Part shown: one piece after another, positions 1 to 7,272 of the stretch
How the letters are laid out: every line of letters starts with the position of its first letter
Position numbering within the stretch: the first letter of the stretch is position 1
NCBI RefSeq assembly: GCF_021729015.1
Contig: NZ_JAJQQZ010000001.1
Coordinates: 1-64,000 of the forward strand
DNA: 64,000 nucleotides
Direction of reading: 5' to 3'
Source: Halobacterium rubrum
GTDB taxonomy: Archaea > Halobacteriota > Halobacteria > Halobacteriales > Halobacteriaceae
Notes under the pieces: model-generated
What the model was told of the DNA's origin: nothing
Seen by the model: only the letters and a program-made list of their open reading frames with translations
Database searches by the model: none
Made by a program: the position numbers and the translations under genes

Positions 1-70
1 CATTCCTTCGGACCTGAACGTAGTTCGCGGCGAGTCATAAACCCACCGGAACTGGTTTGGTCCGAGACGA

Positions 71-116
71 CGTTCGCATTCCTCCGAACGCCCCGTTATT
101 ACTTAAGGGCATCGAA
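71..116 (-). promoter_or_regulatory. rRNA promoter copy 4, closest to the operon
   Basis: Minus-strand TTCGA (112-116), CTTAAGTAATAAC core (CTTAAG at 102-107) and start box (71-78), again 34 bp apart. It is the nearest of the four to the expected 16S gene. Confidence 0.8.
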
Positions 117-203
117 CCGCGCTCGAATCGAGCGGGGTCGACGCCGCACGGAGCGGCGAGGTAGATGCATCAGCCGCCCGGAGAACCCGGGCAGCCTCAT
201 TGT

Positions 204-249
204 CGTTCGCATCACCTCGTTTCGCCCGTTATTACTTAAGGGCATCGAA
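204..249 (-). promoter_or_regulatory. rRNA promoter copy 3
   Basis: Minus-strand TTCGA (245-249), CTTAAGTAATAAC core (CTTAAG at 235-240) and start box (204-211), with the same 34 bp spacing. The TATA region is nearly identical to copy 4. Confidence 0.8.
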
Positions 250-323
250 CCGGCCCGGACGAGTCCGGGTCGGCCGTCGGCGGCATGCGTCGGCCGCCCG
301 AAGAACCCGGGCGGCCCCATTGT

Positions 324-369
324 CGTTCGCATTCCACCGAAACGCCCTGTTACACTTAAGGGCGTCGAA
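324..369 (-). promoter_or_regulatory. rRNA promoter copy 2
   Basis: Minus-strand TTCGA box (365-369), CTTAAG TATA-like core (355-360) and TGCGAACG start box (324-331). The distance from TTCGA to the end of the start box is 34 bp, identical to the other copies. Confidence 0.8.
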
Positions 370-449
370 CTGACCCCGAGACGGCGTCGGTTCGAACGGG
401 ACGAGGAGGCTTCAATCAGTGGCGTCGGGTACACCGAGCCACCTCACGT

Positions 450-499
450 CGTTCGCATCCCATCCGAGTGCCGAGGTACGTAAAACACCGTCGAACCAG
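450..499 (-). promoter_or_regulatory. rRNA promoter, most distal copy
   Basis: On the minus strand this reads TTCGACGGTGTTTTACGTACC and then, 34 bp from the TTCGA box, TGCGAACG. That is the form I remember for the Halobacterium rRNA P1 promoter: a TATA-like TTTTACG and a start within TGCGAACG. It differs from the other three copies, which have CTTAAG at the same offset. Confidence 0.8.
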
Positions 500-677
500 C
501 GCCGCTTCGGCACGTGACCACACGGCAGAAATCCTCGTACGAGACGATGTCGCGTGGGCGGAGGTCGGCCAGTCGTCCCGCGCGAGTGCGCTCGGTCGGG
601 CCGAGTGGTACCCACGCAGAGACGCGTAGCCGTGGGACACCCTAAGCAGTTGCGGCGCGAAGAAGTCGGGGGGTGGG

Positions 678-989
678 TTACTCGTCGAGGTGGTCGATGC
701 CCTGCTTGGACACGTTGGCTTTCGTGATGTCGCCGGGCATCCAGTCGGGCTTGTCGTCGGGGGCGTCCTCCTCCCAGGCCCAGGCCTCGTAGATGTGTAC
801 TTTGTCCGTGCCTTTCTCCCGGAGCTCGATGTCGTGGCGATCGGCGTCGTCCTCGGAGCCCCCGACGTCGTCGAGGCGGCGAGCTGCTTTCAGAGCTGCC
901 TGTCGGGGGGTGTTACCGCTGAAGACACTGGGCTCGGTCCCGTCGTCGGTGCGGAGTGCGAAGTTCCGCTTACCGTCCTCACGTACCAT
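678..989 (-). CDS. Non-histone chromosomal protein MC1
   Basis: A 103-residue protein matching the MC1 family of archaeal DNA-bending chromatin proteins. Landmarks are RNFALRTDDG near the start, FSGNTPRQAALKAA in the middle, and the PDWMPG motif before a basic and acidic tail. MC1 binds DNA as a monomer and kinks it, here presumably compacting the chromosome. The ATG at 989 is chosen because a GGAGG Shine-Dalgarno motif lies six bases upstream and the family begins here. A TATA-like element (ataaatata, 1027-1035) sits about 40 bp upstream, so the mRNA probably has a short leader. The gene stands alone and diverges from the AbrB-like gene. Confidence 0.9.
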   Translation of the reverse strand: MVREDGKRNFALRTDDGTEPSVFSGNTPRQAALKAARRLDDVGGSEDDADRHDIELREKGTDKVHIYEAWAWEEDAPDDKPDWMPGDITKANVSKQGIDHLDE

Positions 990-1202
990 GGTTTTCCTCC
1001 ATGAGACGCCAACACAAGGACTTGTCATAAATATATCGGCGGATTTCGGACATCTTTTATAAGCAACAGCGGATATTCCACCCACGGCGTCCGTACGGGA
1101 CCCGACAGCAGACCCGCCGCTGCACGGGCCGACCGGCTGTCTGCGCACACGTCGGAAGCGCTTAAGTAGCGGCTGCGGCGAACGTTGACGTAGACACCCG
1201 CG
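990..1202. promoter_or_regulatory. Divergent promoter region of MC1 and the AbrB-like gene
   Basis: AT-rich elements stand out from the GC-rich background: ataaatata at 1027-1035 (minus direction, MC1), cttttataagc near 1054-1064, and cttaagtag at 1161-1169, about 38 bp before the rightward ATG at 1203. No ORF is supported. Confidence 0.6.
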
Positions 1203-1400
1203 ATGGTCCGCAAGAAGAAGCTGAGTCCGAGCGGCGCGAGAGGCGAGGACGGCGAGTACCACAACGCGCACGTGAACCTCCACGAGGACGAGCTGTCCGT
1301 GGCCGGCCTGGAGATCGGCGACGACGTCTTCGTGCGCGTGCGAGAAGACAAGATTATCATACAGAAAGCCGACCCCGACGACGTCGACCACGACCTCTAG
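1203..1400 (+). CDS. Small AbrB/SpoVT-like protein
   Basis: A 65-residue acidic protein with a short basic start (MVRKKKLSPSG). The core, VNLHEDELSVAGLEIGDDVFVRVRED KIII in two stretches, has the beta-hairpin pattern of AbrB/SpoVT swapped-hairpin DNA-binding proteins. The stop at 1398-1400 is followed at once by the ATG of pyrD, so the two genes are almost certainly cotranscribed and translationally coupled. Function is unknown; an AbrB-like regulator or antitoxin-like protein is possible, though no toxin gene is adjacent. Confidence 0.65.
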   Translation: MVRKKKLSPSGARGEDGEYHNAHVNLHEDELSVAGLEIGDDVFVRVREDKIIIQKADPDDVDHDL

Positions 1401-2450
1401 ATGTACGGTCTCCTGAAACCCGCGCTGTTTCGGCTGCCACCGGAGACGGCCCACGAGGTGACGACGGGTGCGCTGCGTGTCGCCCAGCGGCTGGGCGTCC
1501 ACCGGGCGTACGCGAGCCACTACACCGTCGAGGACGACCGACTGGGCGTCGAGGCGTTCGGGCAGTCGTTCCCGAACCCCGTCGGTGTGGCCGCGGGCTT
1601 CGACAAGAACGCCGAAGTGCCGCGTGCGCTGGCTGCCCTCGGGTTCGGGCACGTGGAGCTGGGGGCGGTGACGGCCGAGCGCCAGCCGGGGAACGACCGG
1701 CCGCGGCTGTTCCGGCTGCCCGAGGACGAGGCGCTCGTGAACCGGATGGGGTTCAACAACGAGGGCGCCGACACCGTGGGGGAGCGCCTCGACGAGGAGC
1801 CGCTACCGGACGTCCCCGTGGGCGTGAACGTCGGGAAGTCGAAGACGACGCCACTCGAGGAGGCCCCCGACGACTACCGGTACACGTTCGAGCGCGTGGG
1901 CGACGCCGCCGACTACGTGGTGGTGAACGTCTCCAGTCCGAACACGCCGGGGCTGCGCGAGCTCCAGGGGCGCGAGCAGCTCGCGGCCATCCTCGAGGCG
2001 CTCCAGGACGCCGGCGCCGACCGGCTGCTGGTGAAGCTCTCCCCGGACCTCCACCGTGACGCCGTGGCAGACGCCGTCGAACTGGCAGGCGACCTCGGGC
2101 TGGACGGCATCGTGGCGACGAACACGACGACCGACCGCCCCGACAGCCTCCAGCACCCGAACGCCGGGGAGGGCGGCGGGCTCTCGGGGGCGCCCATCCG
2201 GGAGCGCGCGACCGAGCAGGTGCGGTTCGTCGCCGAGCGCACCGACCTCCCAGTGGTGGGGGTGGGGGGCGTGGCGACAGCCGAGGACGCCTACGAGAAG
2301 ATTCGCGCGGGAGCGAGCGTGGTCCAGCTGTACACCGCGCTCGTCTACCGGGGGCCGTCGGTCGCGAAGCGGATCAACGAGGGGCTGCTGGCGTTGCTCG
2401 AACGGGACGGCTTCGACGACGTCGAGGATGCGGTCGGGGCCGACCTGTAG
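1401..2450 (+). CDS. pyrD: Dihydroorotate dehydrogenase, class 2 (quinone)
   Basis: A 349-residue enzyme that oxidises dihydroorotate to orotate in pyrimidine synthesis, passing electrons to membrane quinones. Class 2 features are visible: an N-terminal helical extension (LLKPALFRLPPETAHEV), the FMN-barrel start NPVGVAAGFDKNAEV, GAVTAERQPGN, NRMGFNN, the catalytic-loop VNVSSPNTPGLRELQ with its serine, and LVKLSPD. The C-terminal phosphate-binding part reads GVGGVATAEDAYEKIRAGAS. Length is normal for the family. The ATG follows directly on the preceding stop codon. Confidence 0.96.
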   Translation: MYGLLKPALFRLPPETAHEVTTGALRVAQRLGVHRAYASHYTVEDDRLGVEAFGQSFPNPVGVAAGFDKNAEVPRALAALGFGHVELGAVTAERQPGNDRPRLFRLPEDEALVNRMGFNNEGADTVGERLDEEPLPDVPVGVNVGKSKTTPLEEAPDDYRYTFERVGDAADYVVVNVSSPNTPGLRELQGREQLAAILEALQDAGADRLLVKLSPDLHRDAVADAVELAGDLGLDGIVATNTTTDRPDSLQHPNAGEGGGLSGAPIRERATEQVRFVAERTDLPVVGVGGVATAEDAYEKIRAGASVVQLYTALVYRGPSVAKRINEGLLALLERDGFDDVEDAVGADL

Positions 2451-2501
2451 CTCCGGGGGGCGACAGCAGAGACGGCGAGAGCGAGAGACGCAGCAGCTAT
2501 T

Positions 2502-4262
2502 CTACCGGAGCGCGTCGAGTTCGAACTCGAAGCCGGCGACCGGCACTTCGACGTCGTGGTCGACGATGACCGCGGGGTGGAGTTCGCCGATGACGCCAAC
2601 CGGCTCGCCGTCGATCTCGACGGTGGCAGCGCGCCCGTCGATGAACGACGGGTGGTCGGTCGGCGGGGTGGCGAGGTCGACGTGGAACTCGTCGCAGAGT
2701 GCCTGCAGGCGCGCTTTGGCGTCCTCGTAGGAGGCGTCGTGGCGCGCGAGCACGGCGGCGACGGTGCGGCGTTCGGCGACGCCCGTCTCGGTGTCGCCGT
2801 CGGCGTGAGCGGCGAAGCCGACTTCGGCGAGTTCCTGCGGGTAGGAGTGGTGCGTGTTGTTCTCCAGGACCATCGCGAGCGAGGGCAGCGCCCACGTGCG
2901 GAGGATGGTGAAGTCCTCGCTGTAGGGTTCGGAGATGGTGGCTGGCTCCGCAGCCCCCACCGCGTCGTCCTCGTCGGGCGACAGCCGCATGCGGTCGAAG
3001 TTCTCCGCCTCGCTGGTCATGTTGAAGTTCAGGAGGTCCTCGAAGCCGAGGCCGACGAGCGTCCCGCGGACGGAGCGTTCGAGCCGCGAGGACTCGGTGC
3101 GGCCGCCGATGGTGTTGACGTCCGGGTAGCGCGGCTCGAGGTCGTTGAAGCCGTACGCGCGCCCGAGGTCGTCGACGACGTCGACGGGGTGCAGCACGTC
3201 GACGCGGTACGGGGGAATCTCGACGTCGTAGCCGTCGTCGACCGGCGTGGCGTCGAGCCCCGAGCGTTCGGCGAGGTCGACGACGTCGTCGGTGGTGAAG
3301 TCGACGCCGAGCAGCGTCTCGATGCGGTCGTGGGTGACGTGTTTGGTGCGGACCGCGAAGTCCGGCCGGTGGAGCTCCCTGTCGGGGTAGTCGACCGTGA
3401 CGTCCTCGATGGTGGCGCCGCGGGCGTCCAGCGCGTAGCAGATGATGGCGCACATGCGGTCGAGCGTCCACTGGTCGGTGCCAGTGAGTTCGACGAACAG
3501 CTCCCGGGAGTCGGTGGTGACCTCGGTGCGCCGGCCGTTGATGACCGGCGGGAAGCTGAACAGCCCGATGGCGTCGTAGATTGCGGGGTAGGCGTCGTAG
3601 TCCGCCAGGAGGTCGGCGTAGGTCTCCCCGGTCGGGTGCTCGGAGAGGACGTCGGCGGGCGTGCGTTCGGCGTCGTCGTCCAGTGGGACGAACGTGTCGC
3701 CGTCGGGCTCGACGCTCGTGTACGTGATGGAGCGAGTGGCGGCGCCGTCGCCCTCGGTGTCGACGGCTTCGCTCGCGGTTTCACCGCTCGCGCGTTCGGT
3801 GGCGCTGCGCGCCACCTGCCCCTTGAGCATCGCGAGGTCGTGGATGCCGATGGCGCCCTTCGCGCGCTTGCGGCCCATCGTGGCGTGCAGCTTCTCCTGG
3901 AGCTGGATGAGCGAGTCGAGCGCGTCCTCGTCGAGGTCGACGCCGCGAATCACGGCACCGGTGACGTACGGCCGATCTTCGGGGACGTCCTCGACGTTGA
4001 TGGTCCACTCCGGGCTGTTCGTGTCGGGGACGTCGACGCCGCGGTCGTCGCCGTAGTGGTAGCGCAGACTGCGTGCGATGCCCTCGACGGAGAGCCGGTC
4101 GAGGCGGTCGGCCTCGAACTCGAGTTTGAAGTCACCGTCCTCGGTCTCGCCCTCGTACTCGATGCCGAGGCCGAAGAGGTCCTGGCGGAGGTCGTCGTCG
4201 TCCTTGTCGCGGTGGCCGGTGAGCCGGCGGAGTTCGTCGGGGTCGACGTCGACGACGGGCAT
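2502..4262 (-). CDS. pheT: Phenylalanyl-tRNA synthetase beta subunit
   Basis: A 586-residue archaeal-type PheT. With PheS it forms the heterotetramer that charges tRNA-Phe; PheT carries the B3/B4 editing and B5 domains. Visible are MPVVDVDPDELRRLTG at the start, GAVIRGVDLDEDALDSLI, IGIHDLAMLKG, and the B5-like HVTHDRIETLLGV and DVLHPVDVVDDLGRAYGF. The start ATG overlaps the pheS stop (TGATG), so translation is coupled. Residues about 149-164 (ARSATERASGETASEA) are a coding palindromic repeat inserted between conserved blocks. Convergent with pyrD. Confidence 0.97.
   Translation of the reverse strand: MPVVDVDPDELRRLTGHRDKDDDDLRQDLFGLGIEYEGETEDGDFKLEFEADRLDRLSVEGIARSLRYHYGDDRGVDVPDTNSPEWTINVEDVPEDRPYVTGAVIRGVDLDEDALDSLIQLQEKLHATMGRKRAKGAIGIHDLAMLKGQVARSATERASGETASEAVDTEGDGAATRSITYTSVEPDGDTFVPLDDDAERTPADVLSEHPTGETYADLLADYDAYPAIYDAIGLFSFPPVINGRRTEVTTDSRELFVELTGTDQWTLDRMCAIICYALDARGATIEDVTVDYPDRELHRPDFAVRTKHVTHDRIETLLGVDFTTDDVVDLAERSGLDATPVDDGYDVEIPPYRVDVLHPVDVVDDLGRAYGFNDLEPRYPDVNTIGGRTESSRLERSVRGTLVGLGFEDLLNFNMTSEAENFDRMRLSPDEDDAVGAAEPATISEPYSEDFTILRTWALPSLAMVLENNTHHSYPQELAEVGFAAHADGDTETGVAERRTVAAVLARHDASYEDAKARLQALCDEFHVDLATPPTDHPSFIDGRAATVEIDGEPVGVIGELHPAVIVDHDVEVPVAGFEFELDALR
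3770..3817 (-). repeat. In-frame double-hairpin repeat inside pheT
   Basis: On the coding strand: an 8-bp perfect stem with a 3-base loop (arms 3798-3805 and 3809-3816), a 10-base linker GAACGCGCGA, then GCGGT-GAA-ACCGC (arms 3775-3779 and 3783-3787). It encodes ARSATERASGETASEA. The order stem, linker with CGA, stem, and the reading register match copies inside the two XPD-like helicases. Confidence 0.75.
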
Positions 4263-5770
4263 CAGTACACCACCTCCGCGTCCCGCAGGAACTCCACGTC
4301 ACACAGCGTCCCGTGGACGTCGCGGATGTCCTCGAAGCCGGTCATCAGCATCAGCAGCCGCTCGAGTGCGAGCCCCCACGCCATCACGTCGGCGTCTACG
4401 TCCAGCGGTTCCAGCATCTCCGGCCGGAAGATGCCGGAGTTCCCGATCTCGATGAGCTCCCCCGTCTCCGGGTGGCGGCCGAACAGCTCGAAGCTCGGCT
4501 CCGTGTAGGGGTTGTAGGTGGGCTTGAACTGGAGGTCGTGGATGCCGAACTGGCTGTAGAACTCCCGGAAGGTCCCCATGAGGTCGCGCACGGAGAGGTC
4601 GTCGGCAACCACCAGGCCCTCGATCTGGAAGAACTCCAGGAGGTGGGTGGCGTCGAGGGTGTCGTTCCGGTAGGCTTTCTCGACGCTGAAGTAGCGGGCG
4701 GGCGGTTCGACGTCCTCGTCGGCGACGCCGGCGAGGTGGCGGGCGGTGAGACTCGTCGTGTGCCCGCGGAGTGCGAGCGCACGCGCGAAGTCCTCGTCCC
4801 ACGGCGAGTGGTAGCCGTCGCCGTCTGGGCTGACGCCCTCGCGGTGCGCGCGCTCGACGCGCTCGACGAGGTCGGCGGGCAGCGAGTCGATCTGCTCCGG
4901 GTTCGAGAGCGCGAACCGGTCCCAGTGGTTCCGGGCCGGGTGGTCCTGGGGCATGAACAGGCAGTCGTTGATGTAGAAGTCGGCGTCGACGTGGGGGCCT
5001 TCCATCTCCTGGAAGCCCATCCCCACGAGGACGTCTTTGACGCGTTCGGCGGCCTGCCGGAGCACGTGGGTCTTCCCGGGCGTGTGGTCGGCGGCGTCGG
5101 CTTCGACGTTGTAGTCCGCGAACTCGACGTCCTGCCACTCGCCGGAGGCGAGCAGCTCGGGAGTGAGTTCGCCGACCTCCTCGGCCGCTTCGACGCCGGC
5201 CATCAGTTCCGTGACGCCGGCCTCGGTGAGCGTCACCGACCGAACGGTGCGCTCGCGGACGTTCACGAGGTCGCGGCTCGCGAGCTGGTCGAGGACGGCC
5301 TGGTCGTCGACGCTGCCGCCGTCGGCGAGCGTCGCGAGCGCGTCGGCCTCGGGGTCGCTGTCGGGGTCGGCGTCCGGGTCCGCCGAGAGTTCTCCGGAGT
5401 CGATGGCGCCGTACCCCTTCCGGGCGTAGTTCGACAGCGCGATGTCGACCTGCGGACCCTCGAGCCCGGAGGCGCCGATGACCTGCCCCATCTGGACGGG
5501 AGATTCGTCGGCGCCCGCGTCGAGGGCGGCCCGGTACAGCCGGACCTCGGGCAGGCCGTCGGCGGCGTACTCGCGGCCTTCGTCGGTGAGCGATACGTCT
5601 GCGGTGCTGGCCTCGCTGACGGCGACCAGCCCGGCGTCTTCGAGTTCGAACGCCGCGCCGGCGACCGTCTCGGGCGGATACTCCGTCTCCGCCGCGAGGG
5701 CCTCGATTCGTCGGGGGTCGTCGGCGCTCGCCGCTTCGAGCACCGCGACCTGCTGTGCTGGGAGTTGCAT
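4262..5770 (-). CDS. pheS: Phenylalanyl-tRNA synthetase alpha subunit
   Basis: A 502-residue catalytic subunit that activates Phe and charges tRNA-Phe. The first about 150 residues are winged-helix-like (MQLPAQQVAVLEAAS onward), as in archaeal and eukaryotic PheS. The class II core shows HPARNHWDRFAL, RYFSVEKAYRNDTLDATH, FELFGRHPETGELIEIGNSG and motif 3 MAWGLALERLLML. The ATG at 5770 is preferred over longer in-frame extensions because homologues begin with this helix. A weak proximal TATA-like GATAAC lies near 5797-5802, but the main promoter may be about 190 bp further upstream, before a Phe-rich leader ORF. Confidence 0.96.
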   Translation of the reverse strand: MQLPAQQVAVLEAASADDPRRIEALAAETEYPPETVAGAAFELEDAGLVAVSEASTADVSLTDEGREYAADGLPEVRLYRAALDAGADESPVQMGQVIGASGLEGPQVDIALSNYARKGYGAIDSGELSADPDADPDSDPEADALATLADGGSVDDQAVLDQLASRDLVNVRERTVRSVTLTEAGVTELMAGVEAAEEVGELTPELLASGEWQDVEFADYNVEADAADHTPGKTHVLRQAAERVKDVLVGMGFQEMEGPHVDADFYINDCLFMPQDHPARNHWDRFALSNPEQIDSLPADLVERVERAHREGVSPDGDGYHSPWDEDFARALALRGHTTSLTARHLAGVADEDVEPPARYFSVEKAYRNDTLDATHLLEFFQIEGLVVADDLSVRDLMGTFREFYSQFGIHDLQFKPTYNPYTEPSFELFGRHPETGELIEIGNSGIFRPEMLEPLDVDADVMAWGLALERLLMLMTGFEDIRDVHGTLCDVEFLRDAEVVY

Positions 5771-5879
5771 GTCGTGTAGGCGTGCGTGGGAGTCAGTTAT
5801 CGGTTCCGAACGACCGCGGCCCGACCGCGTGGTTTCGGCCGCCCCGGCGCGCCAGCGCCCGGGCGGCGTCCGCCACGCG
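5771..5879 (-). promoter_or_regulatory. Candidate attenuator hairpin and pheS leader
   Basis: Between the Phe-rich leader ORF and pheS lies a GC-rich hairpin, arms 5839-5850 and 5855-5866 with a GCCA loop and one C-C mismatch. Further on, the transcript sequence GTTCGGA (5805-5811) can pair with TCCGAAC at 5948-5954 near the leader start. The same partner can instead pair with GGGTTCGGA at 5898-5906, which contains Phe codons, so the pairings are mutually exclusive. No U-tract follows the hairpin, so whether it acts on transcription or translation is open. Confidence 0.55.
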
Positions 5880-5960
5880 TCAGGCGTCGAAGAAGAATCC
5901 GAACCCGGGACGCGCGGCTGGCTCGCGGCTCGTACACCCGGCGTAGGGTTCGGACGCCAT
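5880..5960 (-). CDS. Phe-rich leader peptide of pheST
   Basis: A 26-codon ORF with the C-terminal sequence GFGFFFDA: four Phe in the last seven residues, read as TTC GGA TTC TTC TTC. It opens at ATG 5960, 28 bp after a TATA-like run (5984-5992, GTTTTTGG on the minus strand), so a leaderless message starting at this ATG is likely. The stop is 14 bases before a GC-rich hairpin and 110 bases before pheS. The layout mirrors bacterial leader peptides such as the one for E. coli pheST. It could instead be a chance ORF, but the residue bias, position and promoter spacing agree. Confidence 0.6.
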   Translation of the reverse strand: MASEPYAGCTSREPAARPGFGFFFDA

Positions 5961-6036
5961 ACTCTGGGCGACGAGGCCTCCGGCCAAAAACGTTCCGTCG
6001 AGAAGGGGCGGTCTGGGGGGAGGAGGGAGGAGACGA
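5961..6036 (-). promoter_or_regulatory. Promoter of the pheST leader
   Basis: On the minus strand CGGAACGTTTTTGGCC gives a purine-rich BRE-like CGGAAC followed by a T-rich TATA-like box centred near 5988, 28 bp before the leader ATG. The preceding gene ends at 6037. Confidence 0.5.
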
Positions 6037-7218
6037 TTACTCCGCGGGGTCGCCGACGCCCGCGAGCCCGAGTTCGCGTTCGGCGGCCGCCGCGACTTCG
6101 GGGACGTCGTCCTCGGGTGCGTAGACGCCGAACCGCCACTGGACGCGCTGGGAGGCGAGCATCCCCTCGACGAGCGGGCTCTGTTCGTCCAGCCGGCGGG
6201 TGTCGCCGTTGACCGCGACGCGCACCGAGGACTCCGGCATCGAGGGTTCGCCGGGCGTATCGACGACGACGGCGTCCTCGGGGACGCCGGCGGTCTCGGC
6301 GACCTGCGCCTCGAAGTCCCGGGCCGTCTCGTAGTCGGCAGTGGCGACGTCGTCGGGGACGGCATCGCGTTCGGCCCAGACGGCGCGCTTGTAGAGGTCG
6401 CGGTCGCGGACGCGGCGGGCGGCGTCGCGGGTCGCCTCGCAGTCCCGGAGCGCGGCGAGCAGTTCGGCGTCCGTGAACCGCGCGAACGTCTCGATGTCGA
6501 GGTCGGTGGTGTCCAGCAGGCGGGCGCCCGCGCGGTCGAGCATGGCGCCCGCGATGCGGGAGACGTGGTGGCGGTAGACGGCCGAGTTCATGAGCGCGCG
6601 CCCGACGAGCACGCTCTCGGCGGTGGGGACGTTGCCCTCGGCGAGCACGAGGTCGTCGTCCCGGAAGGTGAGCGCGCGCAGCAGCCGGCCGTGGTCGATG
6701 GTGCCGTAGGGGACGCCGGTGTGGTGGGCGTCCCGCACGAGGTAGTCCATGCGGTCGACGTCCAGTTCGCCCGCGACGAGCTGGCCGAGTCTGCCCTCGC
6801 CGGCGACGAGGTCGGCGACCCGGTCGGGGTCGAGGCCGTGCTCGCGGAGGACGTCACCGAGGACGCCGTTCGAGAGGAGGTGGGCGACGTCGTCGTGGTG
6901 GCGGCCGAGCCGGCGCTGGATGATGCCCTCGGTCTGGTGGCCGTAGGGGCCGTGGCCGACGTCGTGCAGGAGGGCGGCGGCGCGGACGGTGTCGGCGCGC
7001 GCGCCGGAGACGTCGAGGTGGTCGAGCGCGCGGTCCGCGAGGTGGAAGACGCCCAGCGAGTGCTCGAAGCGCGTGTGGTTCGCCGACGGGTAGACGAGCC
7101 GGATGGTGGAGAGCTGCTTGATGTGGCGGAGTCGCTGGACGGGCCCGGTGTCGAGCAGGGCCTCCGCGACGCCGTCGACCTCGATGTAGTCGTGGACGCT
7201 GTCCTTGATGGCGCGCAT
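6037..7218 (-). CDS. HD-domain phosphohydrolase
   Basis: A 393-residue protein of the HD superfamily, resembling dNTP triphosphohydrolase-like and YdhJ-type HD proteins. It begins MRAIKDSVHDYIEVD, then has ALLDTGPVQRLRHIKQL and the metal-site residues H48, H53 and H85-D86 in HTRFEHS and LLHDVGHGPYGH, with a further Asp-rich DRMDYLVRDAHHTG. It probably hydrolyses a nucleotide phosphate, but the substrate cannot be read from the sequence. The C-terminal 130 residues are less conserved. It lies 54 bp downstream of the TrmB-like gene on the same strand and may be cotranscribed. Confidence 0.88.
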   Translation of the reverse strand: MRAIKDSVHDYIEVDGVAEALLDTGPVQRLRHIKQLSTIRLVYPSANHTRFEHSLGVFHLADRALDHLDVSGARADTVRAAALLHDVGHGPYGHQTEGIIQRRLGRHHDDVAHLLSNGVLGDVLREHGLDPDRVADLVAGEGRLGQLVAGELDVDRMDYLVRDAHHTGVPYGTIDHGRLLRALTFRDDDLVLAEGNVPTAESVLVGRALMNSAVYRHHVSRIAGAMLDRAGARLLDTTDLDIETFARFTDAELLAALRDCEATRDAARRVRDRDLYKRAVWAERDAVPDDVATADYETARDFEAQVAETAGVPEDAVVVDTPGEPSMPESSVRVAVNGDTRRLDEQSPLVEGMLASQRVQWRFGVYAPEDDVPEVAAAAERELGLAGVGDPAE

Positions 7219-7272
7219 TCGTTCGCCCCGTGGCAGGGGGCGGACAAAGGTGATTCGACAGCTACCGCGCCG

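Larger units (their letters stand above)
60..375 (-). repeat. Three tandem promoter-bearing repeat units
   Basis: Three imperfect units of about 120-133 bp each carry a CTTAAG core (102-107, 235-240, 355-360), a TTCGA box and a TGCGAACG box. Between them lie related spacers sharing the phrase 'gaacccgggc'. The units look like tandem duplications of one promoter block, as known upstream of halobacterial rRNA operons. Confidence 0.8.
1..677 (-). other. Upstream region of a leftward rRNA operon
   Basis: No protein gene is convincing here; the small ORFs present are rich in Arg and Pro and look like shadows. The stretch holds four rRNA-type promoters on the minus strand, listed separately. The 16S gene itself should lie to the left of base 1. 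Bases 500-677 show no recognisable feature. Confidence 0.75.

Noticed and set aside
1-45. A fifth rRNA promoter at the window edge
   Set aside because: Bases 1-13 resemble the start region of another copy, but no TTCGA or TATA core occurs at the required distance.
2556-4508. Long plus-strand ORF of 650 codons opposite pheT
   Set aside because: It is an antisense shadow of GC-rich codons; the minus strand encodes clear PheT motifs and this ORF has Val/Glu/Asp-rich low-complexity text.
4313-5779. Long plus-strand ORF opposite pheS
   Set aside because: Same shadow effect; PheS motifs are on the other strand.
5890-5960. A possible tRNA upstream of pheS
   Set aside because: TTCGGAT and TTCGGAC lack the invariant A58 and no acceptor stem forms; the inverted repeat belongs to the leader.
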